Numbered from the stretch's first letter, positions 33,191-42,863 are shown. The stretch: 64,000 nucleotides of DNA from Kitasatospora albolonga (GCA_002082585.1 CP020563.1:7930001-7994000); one strand, 5' to 3'. A program made the numbers and translations. The notes: generated from the sequence alone by a model not told the origin.

Positions 33191-34525
33191 TCAGCCCCCG
33201 GCCGTGGCCCCCGCGTCCGCTCCTGCCAGTGCCCCCGCCGGGTCGTCGTCCGCCGGTCCCGCAGGCACCCAGCGGCCGCGCTCCTTGCGGTACGGCCACC
33301 ACCGGCCGTCACGGTCGTAGCGGAGCTGGACATCGGAGTCCGCCACCGTCCACCGGGCCCCGGACGCCCGGAATCTCGGCTGCTCGCCCTCCTCCCAGGC
33401 CGCCGCGATCCGGGCGCGCGCCCGCGCGAGGGAGTCCGGGTCCGGGGCCCACTCCTCGTCCAGCACCGCCAGCGCGGCGGCCCCTCCGTACCGCCAGGCG
33501 CGCACCGCCGCCTCCAGTCCGTCGCGCGTCCGGCCGGTCCCCCTGGCCAGCCGCGTCGCGATCCCCGCCTCCGGCCGGGCGTCGGCGGCCAGCCGTACCG
33601 CGTCCTGCTCCGGCGTCAGCTCCGCCGGAAGCGGCTGCCGCCCGTGCTCCGGGGCCAGCGCCTCCAGCAGCATCCGGTGGGCCCGTACGGCGCTGTCGGC
33701 GGCCAGGACCTCCAGCGCCGCCGGGTCGAGACCGGGCGGCGGGCCCGCCTCCGTGTCCAGCGACGGCGGCGGCCCCGGCTCGGCGGGCACCGGCGGCGGG
33801 CCGGGGAGCGGCGGCAGGACGGCGCCCATGGCGAACGCCTCACCGGCCGGAACCCCGTACGCGTCCCGCTCCGCCTCCTCCGGCGCGTCGCCGTCCGCGG
33901 CCCGCACCGCACGGGCGGTGCTGCGGACCTGGAGCTCGTCCAGCAGCCGCCGCTCGTCGCGCCCCCGCATCAGCAGCAGGACGAACGGGTCCTCGTCCAG
34001 CAGCCGCGCCACCTGGTAGCACAGGGCGCCCGAGTGGGGGCAGTGGTCCCAGGTCCCACAGGTGCACTCCGGCTCCAGATCGCCGATGCCGGGCAGCAGC
34101 TCCACCCCGGCGCCCGCCGCGTCCTCCACCAGATGCGGCGGCATCTCCCGGTCCAGCAGGGCCGCGATGTGCCCGGCCCGCTCCACCGCCATGTCCAGGA
34201 AGCGGTCCCACGCCTCGTCCCCCAGCTCCTGGAGCAGCACATCGCTCCGATGGCCTGTGCCGTCCCGGTCCCGTACGACAGCCGTGATCCGGCCGGGGCG
34301 CACGGCGACCGCCCCGACACAGCCCTCCCTGGCCAGCCGCCGCCCCTTCTTGAGCTGCTGACCGTCCAGGGCCGTGTCCTCCAGCGCCTTCAGCCACGCC
34401 CGGCCCCACCACGACGTGGCGAAGCCCCGGCCCGGCGGGGGAGGCAGCGGCGCGAACGTACGCTCCGCCCGGCCCGCTCCACCCTCGGCGTCCACCGCGT
34501 CCGTCCCGTACACGTCGTCGTTCAT
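33191..34525 (-). CDS. SWIM zinc-finger protein partnering a SNF2 helicase
   Basis: 444 residues. The N-terminal part starts FATSWWGRAWLKALE. The SWIM finger is CTCGTWDHCPHSGALCYQVARLLDEDPFVLLLMRG at about 187-220 (CxC...CxH). A Pro-rich linker and a C-terminal domain of unknown type follow. Its start overlaps the stop of the SNF2 helicase gene (ATGA), so the two proteins are made together. SWIM fingers bind DNA or proteins, and it is probably a partner or targeting factor of the helicase. The pair is common in actinobacteria; its role is not established. Confidence 0.85.
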   Translation of the reverse strand: MNDDVYGTDAVDAEGGAGRAERTFAPLPPPPGRGFATSWWGRAWLKALEDTALDGQQLKKGRRLAREGCVGAVAVRPGRITAVVRDRDGTGHRSDVLLQELGDEAWDRFLDMAVERAGHIAALLDREMPPHLVEDAAGAGVELLPGIGDLEPECTCGTWDHCPHSGALCYQVARLLDEDPFVLLLMRGRDERRLLDELQVRSTARAVRAADGDAPEEAERDAYGVPAGEAFAMGAVLPPLPGPPPVPAEPGPPPSLDTEAGPPPGLDPAALEVLAADSAVRAHRMLLEALAPEHGRQPLPAELTPEQDAVRLAADARPEAGIATRLARGTGRTRDGLEAAVRAWRYGGAAALAVLDEEWAPDPDSLARARARIAAAWEEGEQPRFRASGARWTVADSDVQLRYDRDGRWWPYRKERGRWVPAGPADDDPAGALAGADAGATAGG

Positions 34526-37479
34526 CGTGCGCCCCCTCGCAGCTCGACCAGATCGGCCAGTTCCGCATCGGTCAGTTCGGTCAGCGCCGCCTCCCCGGAG
34601 CCGAGCACCGCGTCCGCGAGCCCCTGTTTCCGCGCGAGCATCTCCGCGATCCGGTCCTCGATCGTGCCCTCGGCGATCAGCCGGTGCACCTGGACGGGCT
34701 GCGTCTGCCCGATCCGGTACGCCCGGTCCGTGGCCTGCGCCTCGACCGCCGGGTTCCACCAGCGGTCGAAGTGCACGACATGACCGGCCCGGGTGAGGTT
34801 GAGCCCGGTCCCCGCCGCCTTCAGGGAGAGCAGGAACACCGGGGCCTCGCCCGCCTGGAAGCGGTTCACCATCTCCTCGCGCCGCGCCACCGGCGTACCG
34901 CCGTGCAGGAACTGCGTGGGCACCCCGCGTCCCGCGAGATGCTCCTCCAGCAGCCGCGCCATCTGTACGTACTGCGTGAACACCAGTACGGAACCCTGTT
35001 CGGCCAGGATCGTGTCCAGGAGCTCGTCCAGCAGCTCGACCTTCCCCGAGCGGTCGGCGATCCGGGGCCGCTCCTCCTTGAGGTACTGCGCGGGGTGGTT
35101 GCAGATCTGCTTCAGCGCCGTCAGCAGCTTCATCACGAGCCCCCGCCGTTCGAACCCGTCGGCCGCCGAGATCTCGGCCAGGGTCTCGCGGACCACCGCC
35201 TCGTACAGCCCGGTCTGTTCGGCCGTCAGCGACACCGCCCGGTCGGTCTCCGTCTTCGGGGGCAGCTCCGGGGCGATCCCCGGATCGGACTTGCGGCGGC
35301 GCAGCAGGAACGGCCGCACCAGGGCCGCGAGCCGCTCGGCGGCCTCCGGGTCGCTCCCGCCCTCGACGGCGGCGGCGTACCGGGTGCGGAAGGCGCCGAG
35401 CCGGCCCAGCAGCCCGGGCGTCGTCCAGTCCAGGATCGCCCACAGCTCGGAGAGGTTGTTCTCCACCGGGGTGCCGGTGAGGGCGACACGGGCCCGGCCG
35501 CCGATGGTGCGCAGCTGCTTGGCCGTCGCCGAGTGCGGGTTCTTGACGTGCTGCGCCTCGTCGGTGACGACCAGGCCCCAGGACACGGCGGTCAGCCGGG
35601 GCGCGTCCAGCCGCATGGTCCCGTACGTCGTCAGGACGAACTCCCCGTCCGCCAGGCCCTCCAGGGAGCGCGACGCGCCGTGGAAGCGGCGTACGGGGGT
35701 GCCCGGGGCGAACTTCTCGATCTCCCGCTGCCAGTTCCCCATCAGCGAGGTCGGGCACACCACCAGCGTCGGACCGGCCGCCCCGCGGTCGCTCTGGCGG
35801 TGCAGATGCAGCGCGATGAGCGTGATCGTCTTGCCCAGGCCCATGTCGTCGGCGAGACAGGTGCCGAGGCCGAGCGAGGTCATGGTGTTCAGCCAGTTCA
35901 GACCGCGCAGCTGATAGTCGCGCAGCGTCGCGGTCAGCGCCTCGGGCTGCCCGATCGACTGCTGCGCGGCGGACTCCGGATCGGCCACCCGCTCCCGCAG
36001 CCGCTCCAGCCAGCCCGTGGCCGCCACTTCCACCCGGCGCCCGTCCATCTCGGCGGAGCCGGTCAGCGCCGCGCCCAGCGCGTCGATGGGCGTGATCTTG
36101 CGGTCCTGGGTCTCCCGGGCCCGGCGCGCCTCCTCCGGGTCGATGAGGACCCACTGGCCGCGCAGCCGCACGATCGGCCGACCTGCCTCGGCGAGCCGGT
36201 CCAGCTCCTCGCGGCTCAGCTTCCGGTCGCCCAGCGCGAACCGCCAGTCGAACGAGAGCAGGGCGTCGGCGGACAGGAACGAGGGGGTGTCCGCGACGGT
36301 ACGTCCCCGCCGCCCGTCGCCGCCCCCGTCCCTGTCAGAGCTGTCACCCTCCGAGCCGGCCGGGCCGATCACCGCCCGTGCGGTCAGCTTCCTCGCCAGC
36401 TCCTTGGGCCAGTGCACCTGCACACCCGTGGCGGCCAGCGCGCGCGAGGCGGGCCCCAGCAGCTCGGCGATCTCCTCGTCGGCCGGCTCCACCGCGTCCG
36501 GCACGGCGGCGGACAGCAGGGGAGCCAGCGGCGGCCAGGCACGGGCGGCCCGGCGCAGGGCCAGGAGGGCGTCCATCCGGGCCCGGGGCCCGAACGCCGC
36601 CGCACTCCGCGTGCCGCCCGCCCAGACCTCGGCCGCATCGGCGACCAGGGAGGGATCGCTGACGCTGTGGATCTGGAGTACGGCACGGAACGAAGGTGCC
36701 GCGTCGTCATAAGAAGAGGCTTCGTGAGGAGATGCCTCATAAGAAAGGGCATCGGCGCCGGAGGGGGCGGTCGTGGCCCCGGTGACCTCGATGCGCAACG
36801 AGAGCCGTACGCCCGCGTCGTGACCGGCCGCCACATCCGCCGCCCAGGCCCGCCCCTCGGGCAGGTGCTGCGGCTCCCGGGCGGCGAACGCCGGGCCCCC
36901 TGCGGCGAATCCGGCGGCGGGCGTCCGGGGCAGCCCGTCCGCCACTGCGTCCAGGAACGCCCGCAGCAGCCGCTCCGGCTCGGGCAGCAGCAGTGGCCCG
37001 TCCGCCGCCGCGCCGGTCTCCAGCGGGGTGGCGTGCGCGGTGGGCGGCATCGATGCCGCGAGCACCCGGATGCGCTCCAGGTCCTCGGCGCCGAGCGGCC
37101 CGACCCGCCAGGCGTCCCGGTCGGCGGGGCTCAGCCCCGGCAGCAGAAGCCCCCGGGCGACGAACTGCAGCCCCAGCAGCGCCGCCGCGCCCCAGAAGGC
37201 GGTGGCGGGGGAGGCATGCCGGTCGGTCCGCGCCCGTGTCAGTACCGGCAGGGCGTCCCGTACGGGAAGCCGCAGCGCGGCCACGGAGGTGCGGCGGAGG
37301 TCGGCCCCGGCCACCGTCAGCTCCGACGGGGGGACCCCGGGAGCGTCGGGAGGGGTGCTGCCGTCCGGGTTCCAGAAGGCGATCAGGCCGGTGCGGGCCG
37401 GGTCCGCGGGGATGAAGACAGCGGAGCAGCGGGACAGTTCGGAGAGCTCGGACGGCGTTGCCGCAGAGTGCTGGTGCAC
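34522..37479 (-). CDS. SNF2/Rad54-family helicase
   Basis: 985 residues. The first 480 residues form an N-terminal region with little recognisable sequence, typical of this bacterial group. The SNF2 ATPase follows: motif I ADDMGLGKTITLIAL near 535, motif II TDEAQHVKNPHSATAKQ (DEAQ instead of DEAH), TGTPVENNLSELWAILDW, and the C-terminal lobe with SVLVFTQYVQM, FLHGGTPVARREEMVNRFQ, SLKAAGTGLNLTRAGHVVHFDRWWNP and RAYRIGQTQPVQVHRLIAEGTIED. It should translocate on double-stranded DNA. It is the first gene of a two-gene operon with the SWIM protein. Confidence 0.9.
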   Translation of the reverse strand: MHQHSAATPSELSELSRCSAVFIPADPARTGLIAFWNPDGSTPPDAPGVPPSELTVAGADLRRTSVAALRLPVRDALPVLTRARTDRHASPATAFWGAAALLGLQFVARGLLLPGLSPADRDAWRVGPLGAEDLERIRVLAASMPPTAHATPLETGAAADGPLLLPEPERLLRAFLDAVADGLPRTPAAGFAAGGPAFAAREPQHLPEGRAWAADVAAGHDAGVRLSLRIEVTGATTAPSGADALSYEASPHEASSYDDAAPSFRAVLQIHSVSDPSLVADAAEVWAGGTRSAAAFGPRARMDALLALRRAARAWPPLAPLLSAAVPDAVEPADEEIAELLGPASRALAATGVQVHWPKELARKLTARAVIGPAGSEGDSSDRDGGGDGRRGRTVADTPSFLSADALLSFDWRFALGDRKLSREELDRLAEAGRPIVRLRGQWVLIDPEEARRARETQDRKITPIDALGAALTGSAEMDGRRVEVAATGWLERLRERVADPESAAQQSIGQPEALTATLRDYQLRGLNWLNTMTSLGLGTCLADDMGLGKTITLIALHLHRQSDRGAAGPTLVVCPTSLMGNWQREIEKFAPGTPVRRFHGASRSLEGLADGEFVLTTYGTMRLDAPRLTAVSWGLVVTDEAQHVKNPHSATAKQLRTIGGRARVALTGTPVENNLSELWAILDWTTPGLLGRLGAFRTRYAAAVEGGSDPEAAERLAALVRPFLLRRRKSDPGIAPELPPKTETDRAVSLTAEQTGLYEAVVRETLAEISAADGFERRGLVMKLLTALKQICNHPAQYLKEERPRIADRSGKVELLDELLDTILAEQGSVLVFTQYVQMARLLEEHLAGRGVPTQFLHGGTPVARREEMVNRFQAGEAPVFLLSLKAAGTGLNLTRAGHVVHFDRWWNPAVEAQATDRAYRIGQTQPVQVHRLIAEGTIEDRIAEMLARKQGLADAVLGSGEAALTELTDAELADLVELRGGAR

Positions 37480-37561
37480 AGCGATGTCAGATTCCTCAAA
37501 TTTGACTAGTGAGTCGGGGTCGCCGAGGGTACTCCATCGAGATCTGCGATGTGCGATTCCT

Positions 37562-37578
37562 TGATGTGACTCACATCA
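37562..37578. promoter_or_regulatory. Palindrome TGATGTGA-C-TCACATCA upstream of the desaturase gene
   Basis: Perfect 8-bp arms around one base, 157 bases before the desaturase start and 82 bases before the divergent SNF2 gene. The spacing does not fit a CRP site, which has six bases between TGTGA and TCACA. A GntR- or TetR-type operator is more likely. Confidence 0.5.
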
Positions 37579-37735
37579 CTCTCCGTAGTGCCCGGTCTCG
37601 ATGGTGGAGCCAGCACCACCCCGGGCGCGGGGCCTGCCCCAGCAGGGATCGGGGTGGTGACGCCATGGCTGCCGCGGGGCTCCGATCCGTACGTTCTGTC
37701 AGGTCAGCGCATATGTTCCAGAGACCGGAGACGTC

Positions 37736-38797
37736 ATGCCCCAGGCGACAGCCACCGTCGCGGCCCCCGCCGACGACAGCAGACCGGACCGTACCGGACT
37801 CCCGGCCACCGGCAGCGATTTCGCCCCGCTGCTGCGTGCCGTCAAAGGGCAGGGACTCCTCGAACGGCGCACCGGCCGGTATGCCGCCGACATCGCGGCA
37901 AACCTGGTGGCCCTGGGCGGGGTGGTGACCGCGTTGGTCCTGCTGGGCGACACCTGGTGGAGCCTGCTCCTGGCCCCTCCGCTGGCGGTCCTGTGGGCCC
38001 GGACCGCCTTTGTCGCCCATGACGCGGGCCATGCCCAGATATCCGGCGACCGCAGGACGAGCCGGCTGATCGGCCTGGTCCACGCCAATCTGCTCCTCGG
38101 CATGAACGAGGCGTGGTGGAACGACAAGCACGTACGGCACCACGCCAACCCCAACCACGTCGACAAGGACCCCGATGTCGGTGTTGGAGCCCTTGTCTGG
38201 ACCCAGAAGCAGGCGGCAGGACGTGAAGGGTTCGCCCGCTGGCTGGCCCGCAACCAGGCACGGCTGTTCTTCCCCATGCTGTTGCTGGAAGGCATCGCGC
38301 TGAAGGTGTACGGGTTCCAGTTCCTGCGCCACCAGCCGGCCCGGGAGCGGGCCGTGTCCGCCGTGCTGATGACCGCGCACCTCGCGCTGTACACGACCCT
38401 GCTGCTGACCACGCTTTCGCCGGGCAGGGCCGTCGTCTTCGCGCTGCTGCTGCACGCGGTGTTCGGCCTCCATCTGGGGATGGCCTTCGCTCCGAACCAC
38501 AAGGGCATGGAGATGCCCGACCCGGACGGGGACCGCTGGAGCCATCTCCAGCGCCAGGTCCTGACCTCGCGCAATGTGCGCGGCACGATCCTCACCGACT
38601 GGTTCCTCGGCGGCCTGAACTACCAGATCGAGCACCATCTGTTCCCCAGCATGCCCCGGCCCCATCTGCGGCTGGCACAGCCCCTGGTCAAGGAGCACTG
38701 CAGGAGCATCGGCATGCCGTACACGGAAACCGGACTCGTGGAGTCCTACCGGCAGGCCCTGGCCCATATGCACGAGGTCGGCGAGCCGCTGCGATGA
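37736..38797 (+). CDS. Membrane fatty acid desaturase
   Basis: 353 residues. The three histidine boxes of membrane diiron desaturases are present: HDAGH near 100, KHVRHHANPNHVDKD near 135, and QIEHHLFPSMP near 303, the last with the Gln-x-x-His-His form of acyl-lipid front-end type enzymes. Hydrophobic segments flank them. There is no fused cytochrome b5, so electrons must come from a ferredoxin/reductase. It would introduce a double bond into membrane acyl chains. Transcribed alone, with a palindromic site upstream that may control it. Confidence 0.9.
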   Translation: MPQATATVAAPADDSRPDRTGLPATGSDFAPLLRAVKGQGLLERRTGRYAADIAANLVALGGVVTALVLLGDTWWSLLLAPPLAVLWARTAFVAHDAGHAQISGDRRTSRLIGLVHANLLLGMNEAWWNDKHVRHHANPNHVDKDPDVGVGALVWTQKQAAGREGFARWLARNQARLFFPMLLLEGIALKVYGFQFLRHQPARERAVSAVLMTAHLALYTTLLLTTLSPGRAVVFALLLHAVFGLHLGMAFAPNHKGMEMPDPDGDRWSHLQRQVLTSRNVRGTILTDWFLGGLNYQIEHHLFPSMPRPHLRLAQPLVKEHCRSIGMPYTETGLVESYRQALAHMHEVGEPLR

Positions 38798-38912
38798 CGG
38801 GTGCCACAGGGGACGGCACGGAGGACGGTGTGGGGGCGGCATGGGGAACGTAAAGACGCACGGACGCGTTGACAGGACAGGAGCGGCGTCGGCCGCGAAG
38901 GAGGCGTGGACC

Positions 38913-39095
38913 ATGTCGAACGGTGCGAAGGTCGCTGTCGTGGGGGTGGTGGCTGCGGCCGTCCTGTGGCCCCTGATCGGATTCTGGTGGGCGCTCCTGG
39001 TGGTGATCGGCGTCCCCGTCGCGGGCTATCTGCTGCTGGACCCGTCCCAGCGGCGCAGGCTCCGCAGGATCAACCGCAGGGAGATCGGCCGCTGA
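38913..39095 (+). CDS. Small two-helix membrane protein
   Basis: 60 residues from the ATG at 38913, which has GAAGGAGG ten bases upstream; an in-frame ATG at 38841 is less well supported. Two hydrophobic helices (about 6-21 and 24-40) are followed by a strongly basic tail (QRRRLRRINRREIGR). I do not recognise a family. The layout resembles many short actinobacterial membrane proteins of unknown role. It lies 115 bases after the desaturase gene on the same strand. Confidence 0.65.
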   Translation: MSNGAKVAVVGVVAAAVLWPLIGFWWALLVVIGVPVAGYLLLDPSQRRRLRRINRREIGR

Positions 39096-39147
39096 GGCTG
39101 AGGCAGGGCACTCCGGGGCTTCGAGTCCGGCCTCGCTCACGGGCGGC

Positions 39148-40026
39148 TCAGGCCGGATGTGAGGCCAGCGCTTCCAGGGCCTCCAGGAGGCCGGGAAGCG
39201 CCGGGCCACGGCCCACGGGCAGGATCTCGCCCGGCTCCTCGTCCAGCAGGATCAGCGCGATGTCATCGGTCCTGGCGACCATCGACCACCCGGGACCGTC
39301 GACGCGCAGGGTGCGTGTATCGGCGGAGGCGAAGACGGAGCGGATACGTCCGGGCGGCGGCGGATTCCGCGTATAGGCGAGCGCCTCGGACAACGCCCGC
39401 CGCACACCGGGATGCCGCCCGCTCACGGCGGAACCGGGCACAGCACCCCCACCACCGTCCCCTTCCCCTTCTCTCCCTTCCCCGCCCTCCGGCTCATCGC
39501 CCTCCAGCTCATCGGCTCCCTCCCCGCCCGGCCTCAGGAACTCCGCGTCGTCGATCTGCTCACGCCACAGCGCCCACCGCTCCGCGACCTCGTCGGCCCC
39601 GAGCCGTCGCTGTGCCGGGCCCCAGGTGCTCGTGTCCGGAGGAGCCAGCGGCGCGGGGCCCACCCCGTCCGTCTCCGGATCGTGCGGAGCGGGCACCCCG
39701 GGCGCGGCGACCGCCAGGGCCAGCGGCCAGCCCGGCAGCGCGCACACCACGGAGCGGCCGTCGGGGGAGAGGTCGTACTCCATACCGCAGTCCCACGCGG
39801 CGATCGCCACCGCCACCAGGGAGACATCCTCCACGACCACGGTCCAGCGGGCCCCGTCGGCGTCCTGCCCGAGGACGAGGCCGTACCCCTCCTCGTACGG
39901 TTCGAGGGCGAGCGCACCGCACGCGGCCACATAGTCGTCGCCCAGCACACTCGGGAACCGCGCGGGAGTCAGCAGCACCGCGGTCAGCACCAGCAGCGCG
40001 TCGTCGTCGGCGTCCGCACCGGCCAC
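39148..40026 (-). CDS. Unrecognised actinobacterial protein
   Basis: 292 residues from the GTG at 40026, chosen because GGGGAGGGA lies just upstream. The frame stays open to 40188, and GTG codons near 40107-40116 are alternatives. The sequence is acidic with no signal peptide or clear membrane segment. It has a beta-rich first half (LVLGQDADGARWTVVVEDVSLVAVAIAAWDCGMEYDLSPDG), a Gly/Glu-rich linker around residue 190-215, and a second half including VRRALSEALAYTRNPPPPGRIRSVFASADTRTLRVDGPGWSMVARTDDIALILLDEE. I cannot assign a function. Confidence 0.65.
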   Translation of the reverse strand: MAGADADDDALLVLTAVLLTPARFPSVLGDDYVAACGALALEPYEEGYGLVLGQDADGARWTVVVEDVSLVAVAIAAWDCGMEYDLSPDGRSVVCALPGWPLALAVAAPGVPAPHDPETDGVGPAPLAPPDTSTWGPAQRRLGADEVAERWALWREQIDDAEFLRPGGEGADELEGDEPEGGEGREGEGDGGGGAVPGSAVSGRHPGVRRALSEALAYTRNPPPPGRIRSVFASADTRTLRVDGPGWSMVARTDDIALILLDEEPGEILPVGRGPALPGLLEALEALASHPA

Positions 40027-40262
40027 AGTGTCCCTCCCCGTCCCCGATCCGTCAGCGCCCGGCCACCCGTCACCCGGGCCCCGGCCCCGCTCCGTCCGTC
40101 GGCGCACCTTAACTACCCGGTAACCCCGCCGTCGAGGCCCCGGACACACAACGACGGGCCCGGGCCGCCACCGTTTGCGCCGGGTCACCGGGGCCGGGAA
40201 GGGCCGGAGCGTACGGGGCGGTCCGCGTAAGGTTGGAGCTCCGGACGAACGAGGGGAAGAGC

Positions 40263-41171
40263 ATGGTTCAGCGGTACGACCGGCTGAAAGAGATTCAGCG
40301 ACTGGACCCGGATCGGGACTTCCTGGAGATCTACCGCCTCACCGTCACCTACGAGTTCCCGTGGGACATCACCCGCGCCCTCGAACTGGCCCTCTACCGC
40401 ACCTATGCCGTGCCCGGCATCGGCCGACTCCTCGATGAGACGGCGGAGCTGACGGAGCGTTCGCAGAAGCGGTACGACGACACCGCGCTGCTCCTCGACA
40501 CCGTGGTGGAGCACGGATTCGACACCGAGGAGGGCCGTACGGCCATCCGCCGGATCAACCAGATGCACCGCAGCTACGCCATCAGCAACGACGACATGCG
40601 CTATGTCCTGTGCACCTTCGTCGTCACCCCCAAGCGCTGGCTGGACGACTTCGGCTGGCGTCGGCTCTCCGACCACGAGCTGCGGGCCTTCGCCGCCTAC
40701 TACCGCACGCTGGGCACCCGGATGGGCATCAAGGACGTCCCGCAGAGCTACGAGGACTTCGAGCGCACCCTCGACACCTACGAGCACGAGCACTTCGGCT
40801 GGGACGAGGGGGCCCGCCGGGTCTCCGACGCCACCCTGGCGCTCATGGCCTCCTGGTACCCGGCACCGCTGGCCCCCGTGGTGCGCGGGGCGAGCCTCGC
40901 GCTCCTGGACGACTCGCTGCTGCGGGCGTTCCGCTACGAGCGTCCGGGACCCGTGGCCCGCGGGCTGACCCGGGGCGCGCTGCGTCTGAGGGCCCGCGCC
41001 GTCCGGCTCCTGCCGCCCCGGCGGAAACCGCACTACGCGCGCCAGAACCCCGAGATCAAGGGATATCCGGACGGTTACGAGATTGCCGCCCTCGGCACGT
41101 TCCCCACCCCGGGCGTGCGAGGCTGCCCGGTTCCCGGCCACCGGCGCCCGTCGGAGGTGTCCGCCGAGTGA
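40263..41171 (+). CDS. MpaB/latex-clearing-protein-like oxygenase (DUF2236)
   Basis: 302 residues, ATG preceded by GAGGGGAAGAG. The pattern RTYAVPGIGRLLDETAEL, then GRTAIRRINQMHRSYAISNDDMRYVLCTFVVTPKRWLDDFGWRRLSDHE, is that of the MpaB/rubber-oxygenase (Lcp) fold, all-alpha proteins that bind heme b. INQMHRSY supplies the conserved His region. Many Streptomyces paralogues have no known substrate. The C-terminal 40 residues are basic. It is convergent with the methyltransferase gene downstream. Confidence 0.8.
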   Translation: MVQRYDRLKEIQRLDPDRDFLEIYRLTVTYEFPWDITRALELALYRTYAVPGIGRLLDETAELTERSQKRYDDTALLLDTVVEHGFDTEEGRTAIRRINQMHRSYAISNDDMRYVLCTFVVTPKRWLDDFGWRRLSDHELRAFAAYYRTLGTRMGIKDVPQSYEDFERTLDTYEHEHFGWDEGARRVSDATLALMASWYPAPLAPVVRGASLALLDDSLLRAFRYERPGPVARGLTRGALRLRARAVRLLPPRRKPHYARQNPEIKGYPDGYEIAALGTFPTPGVRGCPVPGHRRPSEVSAE

Positions 41172-41238
41172 TTCCGGGCGGGCCGCCGCCCCGTTCCCGT
41201 ACGACGGCGAGACCTCGGGTACGGGGCGGGGCCGGTCG

Positions 41239-41838
41239 TCAGGGTTCGCGTACGGCGAGGGCGAGGAAGCGGTCGTCCTCGTCGGTGTAGGAGTCCAGCC
41301 GCCATCCGGAACCGGCCAGCAGTGCCCGCAGCCGGGGCTCGGCCCGCAGGTCGTCCCCGGTGACGGCGCGCCCGTGCCGCGCGGCCAGGGCGGCACGGCC
41401 GATCGGGTGGAACAGGGCCAGCACCCCGCCCGACCGCACCACCCGGGCGAGCTCCGCCGTATCGGCCTCGGGGCGGGCCAGGTGCGAGATCAGCCCCGCC
41501 CCGAACACCGCGTCCAGCACCCCGTCGCGCAGCGGCAGCCGTGCGACATCGGCGCGGAGCAGGGTGCCGCACTTCCCCCGCCCCGCCCGGGCCGCTTCTT
41601 CCAGCATCGCGGGCGTGAGGTCGGCGCCCAGCACCGTGCCCTGCGGCCCGACGGCCGCGCGCAGGGCCGGAAGGGCACGGCCGGTACCGCAGCCCGCGTC
41701 GAGCACGGCGTCCCCCGGCCGCAGTCCGAGCCGGCCGACCGCGGCCCCATAGGCCGGGCCGTCATCGGGAAACCGGCTGTCCCAGCCGGCCGCGCGCGGG
41801 GTGAAGAAGTCCAGGACACGGGTGTGGTCATCGGCCAT
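41239..41838 (-). CDS. Class I SAM-dependent methyltransferase
   Basis: 199 residues. Motif I VLDAGCGTGRALPAL at about residues 45-59, motif II acidic VLGADLTPAMLEEA, motif post-II LLRADVARLPLRDGVLDAVFGAGLISHL, and motif III ELARVVRSGGVLALFHPIGR place it in the Methyltransf_11/25 type. The N-terminus (LDFFTPRAAGWDSRFPDDG) is typical of small-molecule methyltransferases. Substrate unknown. It is convergent with the MpaB gene. Confidence 0.85.
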   Translation of the reverse strand: MADDHTRVLDFFTPRAAGWDSRFPDDGPAYGAAVGRLGLRPGDAVLDAGCGTGRALPALRAAVGPQGTVLGADLTPAMLEEAARAGRGKCGTLLRADVARLPLRDGVLDAVFGAGLISHLARPEADTAELARVVRSGGVLALFHPIGRAALAARHGRAVTGDDLRAEPRLRALLAGSGWRLDSYTDEDDRFLALAVREP

Positions 41839-41946
41839 GCGGACATGATCGCGCAGTCGGCGCCCGGACGGAACGGAACGAGGCGGAAGAGAGGCGGAAG
41901 GGGAGCGGAACGGAGACGGACACCCGGCTGCCCGGGCCTCCGGGGC

Positions 41947-41964
41947 GAGTCCGGCGCCGGACTC
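41947..41964. repeat. 18-bp perfect palindrome
   Basis: GAGTCCGGCGCCGGACTC lies upstream of the methyltransferase gene and downstream of terD. It could be an operator or a hairpin. Degenerate GACGGGCCCGG repeats follow it to about 42015. Confidence 0.5.
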
Positions 41965-42010
41965 TCAGGGACGGGCCCGGCTGCCCGGACACACGGGGAC
42001 GGGCCCGGCG

Positions 42011-42048
42011 CCCGGACGGAACGGACGTGCCGAGCTGTTCCGTCCGGG
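42011..42048. terminator. Hairpin after terD
   Basis: A perfect 12-bp stem (CCCGGACGGAAC and its complement) with a 14-base loop, 22 bases beyond the terD stop on the minus strand. Confidence 0.7.
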
Positions 42049-42069
42049 CACCGGGAAGAGGTCTCCCGC

Positions 42070-42645
42070 TCAGACGTTGACGCCGTAGTCGGACGCGATG
42101 CCGGCGAGCCCCGAGGCGTACCCCTGGCCGACGGCCCGGAACTTCCACTCCACGCCGTGCCGGTACAGCTCGCCGAAGACCATCGCGGTCTCGGTCGACG
42201 CGTCCTCGCTCAGGTCGTAGCGGGCCAGCTCGACGCCGTTCGCCCGGTTCACCACGCGGATGAACGCGTTGCGCACCTGGCCGAAGCTCTGGCCCCGGCT
42301 CTGCGCGTCATGGATGGAGACCGGGAACACGATCTTCGCGATCTCGGCCGGGACCGAGGCCAGGTCCACCTCGACCGACTCGTCGTCGCCCTCGCCCTCA
42401 CCCGTCAGGTTGTCACCGGTGTGGCGGACGGAACCGTCCGGGCTGGTGAGGTTGTTGTAGAAGACGAAGTGGGCGTCGGAGAGGACCTTGCCCGCCTCGG
42501 AGCACAGCAGCGCACTGGCGTCCAGGTCGTGATCGGCCCCGGTCGTGGTCCGTACGTCCCAGCCGAGACCGACCGTCACGGCCGTCAGGCCGGGGGCCTC
42601 CTTCGACAGGGAGACGTTGCCGCCCTTCGCCAGGCTCACACCCAT
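42070..42645 (-). CDS. TerD-family calcium-binding stress protein
   Basis: 191 residues, starting [36 protein letters not shown], the standard TerD opening. The Ca-binding segment [10 protein letters not shown] and the [21 protein letters not shown] loop are intact, as is the C-terminal [33 protein letters not shown]. These proteins are tied to tellurite and stress resistance and, in Streptomyces, to differentiation. GGAGG precedes the ATG at 42645. Single copy here, with no other ter genes in the window. Confidence 0.95.
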   Translation of the reverse strand: MGVSLAKGGNVSLSKEAPGLTAVTVGLGWDVRTTTGADHDLDASALLCSEAGKVLSDAHFVFYNNLTSPDGSVRHTGDNLTGEGEGDDESVEVDLASVPAEIAKIVFPVSIHDAQSRGQSFGQVRNAFIRVVNRANGVELARYDLSEDASTETAMVFGELYRHGVEWKFRAVGQGYASGLAGIASDYGVNV

Positions 42646-42863
42646 GAATATCCTCCAGTGTTCCGTCGGTCCGCACGTCCGATCGGCCGGTCCCTGTGAC
42701 CGGTCGATCCCTTGATCCTGCGATCCGTGCTGCGTTGCTGTCACTACATGTGGCCGCTACTGGTACGAACGCCCCGCGCGGCCTTCAAGGTTCCCGGATT
42801 GCGCAAGCCGTGAAATGAACGGCGGCCGGATGCCCGGCCCGGGATGCCGGACATCCGGGGGAA

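Noticed and set aside
33191..37479. Phage-defence system built on the SNF2/SWIM pair
   Set aside because: Defence systems with SNF2-like helicases also carry nuclease or sensor genes. Here only the pair is present and no mobile element or other defence gene lies nearby.
37562..37578. CRP-like TGTGA/TCACA site
   Set aside because: The half-sites are one base apart; CRP needs six. Reported instead as an unidentified palindrome.
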